Of a stretch of DNA of 58,594 nt, positions 25,601 through 33,300 are shown in pieces. The stretch's first letter is position 1. Each line of letters opens with the position of its first letter. This stretch comes from CAYUIS01 sp964444825 (GTDB taxonomy: Bacteria; Chloroflexota; Anaerolineae; B4-G1). Made by a program: the position numbers and the translations under genes. The notes beneath the pieces are model-generated. The model made no database searches. It saw only the letters and a list, made by a program, of their open reading frames with translations, and was not told the DNA's origin. The DNA is taken from contig CAYUIS010000012.1 of NCBI GenBank assembly GCA_964444825.1, positions 1-58,594 of the forward strand, given 5' to 3'.

Positions 25601-26160
25601 ACACGGGTATCTCCATTATGCATCCCACCTCGACGACTCTGGTAAACAACCTGGTCTATGGCTGTCCAGGCAGTGAAGTAGATCCCTACAGCGGTTCTGG
25701 CATCGCGATCAAAGACGGCGCAGTCTCCCACATTACGAACAACACGGTGGCCGATAACAAATACGGTATCTACCTGTACGAAGAACACGCGGGACAAGGC
25801 GGCGGAGCCGCCACGGTGGTCAACAGTATCGTGTGGGGCAATGAGGTAGACTTGGAATTGGATGCCCATTCCGCCATCACCATCTCCTACTCTGACATCT
25901 ATTCCCGTACAGGAACCGGAACCGCCATTTGGCCCGGCGAAGGCAACATCAACGCCGACCCGCTCTTCCGCGCTCCGCAAAACGGCAACTACCGGCTGCT
26001 GGAGGAGTCACCCTGTGTGGACACGGGCACATCAGCGGGCGCGCCGGACGAGGACATCCGGGGTGTCTACCGCCCCCACGGCGACGGGTACGACCGGGGA
26101 GCACACGAGTTCTTTGAGTTCTTTTCCGCCTACCTGCCGTTGGCCTTGCGGTCGTATTGA
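22648..26160 (+). CDS. Secreted lamin-tail / CotH kinase-like / beta-helix protein
   Basis: A 1170-residue exported protein, overlapping the previous gene by 8 bases. The order of domains is reversed relative to its neighbour: lamin-tail domain (about 50-190, IINEIQYHPASDDHAEEYIELYN), Ig-like part, CotH-type domain (about 345-690) with RYRGESTRNIWPRPYRIKF and ISWDHDFTF, then a beta-helix module beginning FHGGTLTEDTTL (about 755). It ends in YLPLALRSY. The CotH aspartates (WDHD) are retained. The signal peptide follows about 15 residues encoded by CCCAAA/CCCTAAA microsatellite, so the first codons look recently acquired and the start may be wrong. The last 427 bp of the module are nearly identical to the end of the next gene. 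Confidence 0.85.
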   Translation: MSRTLNPKPQTLNPKWLIGAIVQLSFVICCWSLITGYGLVAVAAAPSGPQIIINEIQYHPASDDHAEEYIELYNADSTEVDLSGWQFTDAILYTFPPGVSIPPGGYVVVGHDPATVEAVYGISGVLGPFTSGSLSNSGERVAIEDGLSGLVDEVTYDDHHPWPRSPDGRGPSLELINPAFGNDNPCSWGASQPTDTSLGTPGTQNSVYSPDNIPPCIIDVTHTPVFPTSSQPVTITAMVDDNSEVMAVTVHYRPEEATYYATLPMVDDGTGADPVAGDLLYTTVVPAYADGQYVEFYVTAIDDGGAEQLMPNGAPTFTSDETGLPVTISYLYQVEDTPPNSALPIYRLIMTGENWNELTTRDLFSDVLLDATFVYSQEVFYNVGVRYRGESTRNIWPRPYRIKFRDEHEFEDRERVNLVSDELGREALSHDLFQRVGLPAPNTRFVTFYINENRQGDYLDIEQVDNDFLEARFPDNDSGNLYRGFDGADLSYRGSDPDNYRPYYLKKNNEDADDYSDVIALTDALTNSPDETFRAEAEAVADMRQWLHWFAVQAVLNNHEGALWLGHGDDYFLYHRPSDDRFILISWDHDFTFVFPDQGIWLPNWYASEIVQRILNYPDFTRWYYQDIGSIAANEFSVAEMYPRIDALPDVVSGDRNELKQYVTSRIPKLNAEIPSTRLSIGTNGGADFATPQREITLEGECSPLRDVHVNGILERVQYPTATTWHYTSTLWTRDNVFVITDGLHTRRITVYWDTFHGGTLTEDTTLITSKYPYSINEDIVVPAGVTLTIEPGATLQFQTDRHLRVNEGGRLLAEGASALPIVFTRQGDDYWGGILLDRTQADNRITHAVIEYTHEVIPTPPTHGISAYGARITVADSVIRHTSNSGGVRAYPWGGNGPTLYLLRNKITDIQGDAVRATSGYVLIQGNTIYDIGGISTTAGIVISDAISLATLLDNRIHDIPGDCLDLNRSSAVIERNYVHHCGDTGISIMHPTSTTLVNNLVYGCPGSEVDPYSGSGIAIKDGAVSHITNNTVADNKYGIYLYEEHAGQGGGAATVVNSIVWGNEVDLELDAHSAITISYSDIYSRTGTGTAIWPGEGNINADPLFRAPQNGNYRLLEESPCVDTGTSAGAPDEDIRGVYRPHGDGYDRGAHEFFEFFSAYLPLALRSY
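22661..22691 (+). repeat. CCCAAA/CCCTAAA microsatellite at the start of a coding region
   Basis: Four units alternating CCCAAA, CCCCAAA and CCCTAAA lie just after the ATG at 22648. In the coding frame they specify the dipeptide-like run NPKPQTLNPK. It resembles telomere-like intergenic repeats rather than coding sequence. Confidence 0.75.
25701..26127 (+). repeat. Near-identical 427-bp repeat, copy 1
   Basis: This stretch of the 1170-residue protein gene recurs at 28346-28772 with four visible differences, all silent third-position changes near the 3' end. It encodes the last beta-helix turns up to the C-terminal tail. Confidence 0.93.
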
Positions 26161-26225
26161 TCCCTGGTTGTCGAAGCAGTTACTCAGTTACTCGCGCAGC
26201 AGGCATTCGGCGAGGAAAAGCATCT

Positions 26226-28805
26226 ATGACGATCTCTCGCCCCAATCTGGTCCGCGCATACGTTAAGGTTTTGATGCCAGTGATCCTGGCGCTCGTCTGC
26301 ATAGTAGCAGGTGAGGCCATTATCGGCGGGATGAACGACCAAGCGGTTGTGGCACGCAGCAACACCTTCCACGGCGGCACGCTGACGGAGACCACCACGC
26401 TCCCAGCCAGTGGTTCCCCTTACATCATCTCCGAGCACATCATCGTGCCAGCAGGCGTCACGCTGACCATCGAACCAAGCGTGACCCTGCAGTTCTACGC
26501 AGACCGTTCGATACAGGTGAAGGGAGGGCGATTGCTTGCCGATGGAACCATCACCCAGCTCATTCTGTTCACCCACTATGGAGATGGCTACTGGGGCGGC
26601 ATCCTGCTTGAAAACACTCAGGAGAACAACTGCATCACTCACGCGGTAATCGAGTACACGCGAGAGGCAGTTCACAATCCACGTACCCATGGCGTCTCGG
26701 CCTACGGCTCGCAGGTCACCATCGCAGATAGCGTGATCCGCAACACTCGCGCTAGCGTGGCGGTCCAGACTTATCCCTGGAAGGGAGATTACCCGACGCT
26801 CTATCTGCTGCGCAATCAGATTTACAACATCGAGGGCGACGCAGTGCACCCTAGTGAAGGATATGCTCTCATCGAGGGGAACCACATTCATAATATTCGA
26901 CACGGCATCTACCCACTGGAAGGCATCGAGTTGAGCAATATGGCCATACCGAGCATCGTACGCAACAACCACATCCACGACATCTCCGACGATTGTATAG
27001 ACCTCAATCACTCGTCGGCAATCATCGCGGACAACGAAGTGCACCACTGCGGCGACAAAGGCGTCTCTATTGGACATCCGTCCTCCACGACATTGGTAAA
27101 CAACCTGATCCACACTTGCTTCGGCAAAGATACGGATCAATACAGCGGCACCGGCATTGCGATCAAAGACGGCGCGGTCTCACGCATTGTAAACAACACT
27201 GTGTCCGATTGCCGACATGGCATTTTCCTGTACGAGGGACACGCGGGCGAAGGTGGAGGCGTCGCCACAGTGCTGAACACGATCCTGTGGGGCAATCGAT
27301 CGGGGTTGGATTGGGACGCACTCTCCACTATCAACGTCACCTATTCCGACATTGAGATGGACGAAGGTGTCTGGCCTGGCGTAGGGAACATCAACGCCGA
27401 CCCACTCTTCCGTGCCCCTCCAAACGGCGACTATCGGTTACAGGAGGGCTCGCCGTGTGTAGACACTGGGACAGAGATAGGTGCACCAGATGAAGACATC
27501 CGAGGGGTCTGTCGGCCTTATGGCAATGGGCACGATATGGGAGCGCACGAGCTTGAGGACAAGTTCCACGGCGGCACGCTTACAGAGAATACGACCCTTC
27601 TGCCCGATTGTAGTTCCTATGTTATCACCGACGACATCATCATACCTGCAGGCATCACACTGACCATCAAGCCAAGTGTCACGCTAAAGTTCTATGCGAG
27701 CCGCTCGCTGCTGGTGGAAGGAAAGCTCGCCGCCGTGGGCACTGCATCCCAGCCCATCGTCTTCACCCACGACAGCACCGCCCCGTGGGGTCCGATTCTC
27801 TTCCAAAACAGTACCTCAGACAACCGTATCGCCTATGCCACAATCGAATACGTCGGTCGCAAAGCCGGTATCGCTGCCTACAGCTCGACCCTCCGCGTCG
27901 AGCACAGCATGATCCGTCACCTCAATGGTACAGCCCTGCTCTTGGAGAATAGTCAAGTGCAGGTGCTCGACAATGTCATCCACGATGTGTTGAGCGACGG
28001 CGTGCGCATTGCTGGAGGCAACGGTATCGTGCACGGCAATCACATCTACGACGTGTACGGTGGGGCGGTCAGCAGCACGACAGTGCCATTCTACTCACTT
28101 ACTCCGGGCACAGGCATCGAGTTGACGGGCACCGTCGGGACAGCATCAATTCAGAACAACAACGTGCACCACGTGGCAGCCAGTTGCGTGGAAGTCCGTC
28201 GGTCCGCAGTGACCATCGAGCGGAACGAGTTGCATCACTGCGGGAACAACGGCCTCTCCGTCATTCACCCCCATTCCACCACACTCGCAAACAATCTGAT
28301 TTATGCCTGCCAAGGAGACCCGGCCGACCCCCATAGCGGCATCGGCATCGCGATCAAAGACGGCGCAGTCTCCCACATTACGAACAACACGGTGGCCGAT
28401 AACAAATACGGTATCTACCTGTACGAAGAACACGCGGGACAAGGCGGCGGAGCCGCCACGGTGGTCAACAGTATCGTGTGGGGCAATGAGGTAGACTTGG
28501 AATTGGATGCCCATTCCGCCATCACCATCTCCTACTCTGACATCTATTCCCGTACAGGAACCGGAACCGCCATTTGGCCCGGCGAAGGCAACATCAACGC
28601 CGACCCGCTCTTCCGCGCTCCGCAAAACGGCAACTACCGGCTGCTGGAGGAGTCACCCTGTGTGGACACGGGCACATCAGCGGGCGCGCCGGACGAGGAC
28701 ATCCGGGGTGTCTACCGCCCCCACGGCGATGGGTACGACCGAGGAGCACACGAGTTCTTCGAGTTCTTCTCCTGCTATCTTCCCCTGACGCTGAGAACGC
28801 CTTGA
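26226..28805 (+). CDS. Secreted two-module right-handed beta-helix protein with YLPL tail
   Basis: An 859-residue exported protein. A signal peptide (about 1-45, hydrophobic VLMPVILALVCIVAGEAII) is followed by two beta-helix modules that begin FHGGTLTETTTL (about 47) and FHGGTLTENTTL (about 446). Each continues with a conserved IIVPAGVTLTIEPSVTLQF-like strand, a core of short helix repeats (NNxIHD, HHCGDKG) and an ending around NINADPLFRAP...CVDTGT. The protein ends CYLPLTLRTP. It is homologous to the C-terminal third of the preceding protein. Such beta-helices are often carbohydrate-binding or polysaccharide-degrading, but no catalytic residues are evident. The ATG at 26226 is chosen because GGCGAGGAAAAG precedes it and it opens the signal peptide. 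Confidence 0.85.
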   Translation: MTISRPNLVRAYVKVLMPVILALVCIVAGEAIIGGMNDQAVVARSNTFHGGTLTETTTLPASGSPYIISEHIIVPAGVTLTIEPSVTLQFYADRSIQVKGGRLLADGTITQLILFTHYGDGYWGGILLENTQENNCITHAVIEYTREAVHNPRTHGVSAYGSQVTIADSVIRNTRASVAVQTYPWKGDYPTLYLLRNQIYNIEGDAVHPSEGYALIEGNHIHNIRHGIYPLEGIELSNMAIPSIVRNNHIHDISDDCIDLNHSSAIIADNEVHHCGDKGVSIGHPSSTTLVNNLIHTCFGKDTDQYSGTGIAIKDGAVSRIVNNTVSDCRHGIFLYEGHAGEGGGVATVLNTILWGNRSGLDWDALSTINVTYSDIEMDEGVWPGVGNINADPLFRAPPNGDYRLQEGSPCVDTGTEIGAPDEDIRGVCRPYGNGHDMGAHELEDKFHGGTLTENTTLLPDCSSYVITDDIIIPAGITLTIKPSVTLKFYASRSLLVEGKLAAVGTASQPIVFTHDSTAPWGPILFQNSTSDNRIAYATIEYVGRKAGIAAYSSTLRVEHSMIRHLNGTALLLENSQVQVLDNVIHDVLSDGVRIAGGNGIVHGNHIYDVYGGAVSSTTVPFYSLTPGTGIELTGTVGTASIQNNNVHHVAASCVEVRRSAVTIERNELHHCGNNGLSVIHPHSTTLANNLIYACQGDPADPHSGIGIAIKDGAVSHITNNTVADNKYGIYLYEEHAGQGGGAATVVNSIVWGNEVDLELDAHSAITISYSDIYSRTGTGTAIWPGEGNINADPLFRAPQNGNYRLLEESPCVDTGTSAGAPDEDIRGVYRPHGDGYDRGAHEFFEFFSCYLPLTLRTP
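28346..28772 (+). repeat. Near-identical 427-bp repeat, copy 2
   Basis: Second copy of 25701-26127, offset by 2645 bp in the same orientation. Amino-acid sequence is unchanged between copies. A more diverged copy of the same module part lies around 27157-27545. Confidence 0.93.
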
Positions 28806-29666
28806 TGCACGTGTTGCCGCAGGGCTTCGTCCACGCGCAGGACCGGCTGTGGCAGATGGAGTGCCAGCGTGGGCCGACCATCAACAGCCTGGCCCCCGAC
28901 TTTGCCTGCGAACAACCACTGGCCTTGCGGTGGACGTCGCTGGAGCCAGACACGATGACCGAGGCGCTGCCAGCGATGAACCACGCCTGCAACTGTCTCG
29001 AGTTCCGTGAGGCCCTGCGCCACTGGACGTCTTCATACGTCGCATACTCTACCTGATGCTCTCGGACGAGGTGGGTGCTCGCCGCTCGTTGCGCAGGCAA
29101 CGGCCCCACACCGGTGTTGGCTGAAAGGAGCATCTCCGACGCATGGTCCTGGGGGTGGGTGCTGGAGACACTCGACGGTCCGGATTCCCACTGGTTCGAC
29201 TTGGGACACTGCGAAACCCGAGATGATTGTATGCGCCTGGCCCTGCATCAGACCATGGACTTGCTGAAGGCCGAACTCGGTCCCGAGATCAATGACCGGG
29301 CCCTGGGGGAAGCTCCACACGCTGGCCTACAATCACGTGCTAGGGCGCGTCCAACCGCTGGATCAACTCTTCAACCGAGGGCCGTATACCCTGGGCGGCG
29401 ATTTCACCACCGTGTGGTCCACCGGTATCAGTTGGCACGATCTGAGCAGCAAAGAGGTCATTGGCCTACCATTCCGCTTCATCGCTGACCTGGGCAACCT
29501 GAGCAACTTGTTAGGACTGCTGGCTCCCGGTCAGTCGGGCCAGCCGGGCAGCCAGCACTATGTCAGCCAGATGGAGGCCTGGTTTATGGGCAAGTATCAC
29601 CCTATGGTCTACACCCGCGAGGATGTGGAGCAAGAGGCGGATGACAAGTTGCGGTTGGAGCCGTAG
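28805..29666 (+). pseudogene. Penicillin acylase family (S45) pseudogene
   Basis: Fragments of a penicillin-amidase-type Ntn hydrolase are strung together. Around 28811 is the N-terminal QGFVHAQDRLWQMECQR. Around 28915-29025 is ALRWTSLEPD...FREAL from the middle. After a TGA at 29054-29056, the region around 29166-29300 gives VLETLDGPDSHW and LKAELGP. Then, in the next frame, WGKLHTLAYNHVLGRVQPLD, FNRGPYTLGGD, APGQSGQPGSQHY and YHPMVYTRE follow to a stop at 29666. About 860 bp remain of a gene normally over 2 kb. At least one stop, one frameshift near 29300 and large internal deletions are visible. The nucleophile-serine region (GSN motif) is gone. It is non-functional and probably older than the neighbouring genes. 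Confidence 0.8.
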
Positions 29667-29691
29667 CTGACCACACAGATCACACGCCGGC

Positions 29692-29720
29692 TTGTCGTGC
29701 CGCAGAGGGCGTGCTATAAT
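29692..29720 (+). promoter_or_regulatory. Promoter of tRNA-Arg
   Basis: TTGTCG at 29692-29697 and a perfect TATAAT at 29715-29720 are spaced 17 bp apart. Transcription would start around 29727, immediately before the mature tRNA 5' end at 29729. Confidence 0.75.
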
Positions 29721-29728
29721 CTGGATAA

Positions 29729-29803
29729 GCCCCTGTAGCTCAGAATGGATAGAGCAGGAACCTCCTAAGTTCAAGGTCGCGCGTTCGAATCGCGCCAGGG
29801 GCA
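29729..29803 (+). tRNA. tRNA-Arg (anticodon CCT)
   Basis: The cloverleaf was folded by eye. The 7-bp acceptor stem GCCCCTG/CAGGGGC is perfect, the D-stem is GCTC/GAGC, and the anticodon loop CTCCTAA gives anticodon CCT (reads AGG). The variable loop is 5 nt and the T-arm is GCGCG-TTCGAAT-CGCGC. The discriminator is A and CCA is not encoded. The anticodon stem has one mismatch at its outer pair. It reads arginine codon AGG. Confidence 0.93.
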
Positions 29804-29812
29804 CACAGTCCT

Positions 29813-29864
29813 AAACTGGTAGATTGGCAGAGCAGGTATCCGGATACCCCCAATCTACCAGTTT
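29813..29864. repeat. Nested perfect palindrome downstream of tRNA-Arg
   Basis: A 15-bp perfect inverted repeat, AAACTGGTAGATTGG (29813-29827) and its complement (29850-29864), encloses a second, 14-bp perfect palindrome GGTATCCGGATACC (29835-29848). It lies 10 bp after the tRNA. The stem is strong, but no T-run follows, so a simple terminator role is doubtful. Confidence 0.85.
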
Positions 29865-29900
29865 ACCTATCTGACGACGACCGGGAGCTTTGCTGCACCG

Positions 29901-30275
29901 ATGGAAGAACGACTACAGATCCTAAAGATGATCCAGAGCGGCCAGATCACGGCTGACGAGGGCGCTCGACTGCTGGAAGCGCTGACGGAGCGAGAGACAG
30001 AACCACCTGCGGAGCGATCCGAGGCGGAAAGCCCTGGGAAAAGGACACGCTGGGTACGGATCCGGGTGAGCGATCTGAAGACAGGCCAGCAAAAGGTCGA
30101 TATGCGTATGCCCTGGAACCTGATCAGCGTGGGCCTCGATATGGGAGCACGTTTCTCTCGCAGAGAGATCAGTATGGGTGAGTTGGCCGAGGTTGTTCAA
30201 TCCGGCGCTGAGGGCAAGATCGTGGACATACTCGACGAAGAGGCCAGCGAGCGGATAGAGATCATTGTCGAGTGA
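29901..30275 (+). CDS. SHOCT-like domain protein of unknown function
   Basis: A 124-residue soluble protein. The N-terminus (MEERLQILKMIQSGQITADEGARLLEAL) is a short helical SHOCT-like/YvlB-N-type oligomerisation motif found in many bacterial stress or envelope-associated proteins. The rest (about 48-124) is a small alpha/beta domain with WVRIRVSDLKTGQQKV and the repeating ending EGKIVDILDEEASERIEIIVE, as in the same family. No membrane segment or catalytic residues are seen. GGGAG lies about 12 bp upstream of the start. It stands alone between the tRNA and the oppositely oriented phosphatase gene. Function unknown. Confidence 0.75.
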   Translation: MEERLQILKMIQSGQITADEGARLLEALTERETEPPAERSEAESPGKRTRWVRIRVSDLKTGQQKVDMRMPWNLISVGLDMGARFSRREISMGELAEVVQSGAEGKIVDILDEEASERIEIIVE

Positions 30276-30347
30276 TACGCGCTGTATGCCGGGTACACCA
30301 ACACCATCGACAAGGCAAGTTCGGGCGGCTTGGTGATTCCAGACCTG

Positions 30348-33300
30348 TCAATCCAGCCGGCGAAGCACCATGATGGTCCTGTCATCTGAGGGGACACCGT
30401 CAGCCATGAATCCCTCCACCGAGCCATCGATGGCGTCCATTATGTCCTGGGCAGAGCCGTCGCTGACCGCCCGGATGGTAGCCCGCAGACGCTCCTCGCC
30501 ATAGATCTCATCCTGTGCTGAAAACGCCTCTGTGATGCCGTCGGTATAGAAGACGAGACTGTCACCTCGCTCCAGGGAGACCACGTATTCATCCACTCGA
30601 GCACCATCTATCACGCCGAGCGCGATTCCACCCTTCTCGAGCTGCTCCAATTCACCCGTGCGCGACCGCCAGAGCAGCGGCAGATTGTGCCCTGCATTGG
30701 CATAAGTCAGCTCACCTGTCTCCAGTGACACAACCGCGTACACCGCTGTGACGAACATTCCGGATTGGGCATCCGGCACCAACAGGTCATTGACTCGCCC
30801 CACGGCGGCAGCAGGCGAGACTTCCTCCAAAGCTGCCGCTCGCATCAGGGTGCGCGTGAGCGCCATAAACAGAGCTGCCGGCATCCCCTTGTCGGCCACG
30901 TCGGCGATGACCAGACCCAACCGCCCACCAGGCAGCTCAAAAAAGTCGTAGAAATCGCCCGCGACCTGGCGCGCCGCCCGCCAGGCGAAGGCCAAATCCC
31001 ATCCTGAGAAATCGAGCCATCGAGCGGGCATGAACGTCTGTTGAATCTCATGCGCGAGCTGCAATTCACGCTCCAGTCGCTCTCGCTCCGTCATCTCCTG
31101 TTGAAGCCGGTCGCCCTGAACAGCCAGGGCTGCCTGGTGTGCGATCCCTGTGATGATCTCCATCCACCTGGCCTTGGTTCTCTGGCGAAAACGACGCGAC
31201 GTACTGACTTCCTCCAGCAACATGGCGCCAAGCACGTCTCCTTTTACCGAGAGAGGCACGGCCAGCAGCGGATGAGAGGACTCTTGTTGCTCCGAAGAGT
31301 GCGTGCCTCGGGGAAGAAAAGCGCAAAAGTCCTGAGGAACCTGTATCAACTCGTCCTCTTCTGGCCCCTCCTCGTACCCAACGGAGGGCTGGCCTGCTGT
31401 ATCGAGAGATGGGTCGAGCGGGTAAACGATGGGACAGTCACACGCACGGACAGTGTCGAGCAGACCAAAGCCACCTGGCGCATATTGCTGGGCCAGCAGA
31501 TTTGCCTGTGCCTCACGTGGAACACCAAAGGCCTGTGCCGGACGAAACACGAACTCTGCATCATCCCACAAAAAGATCACACACCACTCAACCCCAACCA
31601 GGATAGGCATTATGCGGGCAATGGTGCTCAGGATATCATCCAGGTTGTTCAAGTTCGCCACGGCTTGGGCTACCTGCAGCAGCGCCGCCGACACATAGGC
31701 TTCCTCCCTCTGGGCTTCCCTCAATCTAGTATTCTCGATGGCGGCAGCCGTTTGAAGAGCAACACCCTGAATGATCACCAGCCGCTCATCGCGAATTGTC
31801 CTGACACCAACGGTCTCGAATTCGGACCAGTCCGTCTGATAGTCGATCAACATCGCGCCCAGTACTTCGTCTTGGCCCAGGAGAGGCAACAACAGCAACG
31901 ACTCGAAGCCAAGGTCCCAAACGACGAGATCTGACAGCCGGGAGTCGGTCATCACGTCATAGACAAAGATGGGAACTTGTTTCCGGCGCAGATCATCAAA
32001 CGCCGGCTCCTCCCCGGGTGCAACAATCCACTGTTCGAAGGTATCCCGCTGCGATTCGGTCAGCCCCGACGCAGCGGCCGGGACGAACATGGCCGCTCCA
32101 TCGTCCCACAGAAGGACCGCGCAGCGATCGACACCGACCAGCGTCGGCACCAAATGGGCCGCGGTCTCTAGCACCTGGTCCAATGTAGTCAACGAGCGGG
32201 TAGCTTCGGCCACCTGAAGCATCACAGTCGAGATCCGAGCCAGCTCCTGCGCTTCCTGATACAGCCGCGCATTCTCAATGGCCACCGCAGCATGGCTAGC
32301 GAAAGCGGCCGTTATCATCCGAGACTCAGTCCCATATTGATCGGGAGTACGATGAGCCAGGGCAAGTACACCCAGGGATCGGTCCCCCACCCGCAGTGGC
32401 GCGGCGATGGCAGAATAGTCGGGCGGAAACCCAAGCGCAACCCCGGCTGGTTCAGGAGGGGACTCGACGGTGCGCACGATAGGTTGATCGGCGCTCAGCG
32501 CTTGCCCAAGCCAGGAATCAGCATCTGATGAGAGAGTGTCAACGCACATATCGGCTAAGGGCCCGCGCACAGCAGACAGACATAGAATGCCATCTTGCAG
32601 GAGCCACACAGATGCCACGTCGCAGGGAAGCGTGCGCTCCAACTCCGCCAAGATGGCCTCAAGAACGTCATCGAGAGCACGACTCGACGAGAGCAGGCCT
32701 GCCACCTCCCGCAAACTGTCGGCGACTTGACGGCGCCACCGCTCAGATCGATAGAGATTCGCATTCCGAATCGCCGTGGCCACACTATCGGCCAGAGCCT
32801 CAAACAGGAACTGATCCTCATCGCCGAAGGTGCCCGCACGATCGCTCCGTACATTCAGCGCCCCGAGCACCCGTTCGCCATAGATTAGGGGAACGACCAG
32901 TTCGGCACGGGCATCGACCGGCGGCAAATGGGAGGGACGACATCGCGAATCAGTGCTCATATCGTTGCAGATCACGCTCTCACCATGACTGACAACCCAG
33001 GGAACGAGACCCTGGGAATCATCGAGATCAAGAACACACCCTGCTGACTTCAACCCCTCAAAGGGAGCATCTATGCCTGCCCGGCAGACAATCTGATCCC
33101 GGGCAGGATCGACAGTGAAGAGGTATACGTGGGAGTAGCCAAACTGCCGCTGGATCAGACTAACGACCTCCTCGAACAGGACGTCTATGTCGAGGATAGA
33201 GGCGACAGCCCGGCCAACGACGGCCACCGCTGAGAGTTGGTCCGCGCGCCGACGAAGATCGCTGTAAAGTCTCGAATGTTCGACCGCCATCGCAATGCTG

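Noticed and set aside
29804..29900. A second tRNA or a simple terminator in the palindrome after tRNA-Arg
   Set aside because: The fold is one long nested hairpin, not a cloverleaf, and lacks the T-run of an intrinsic terminator.
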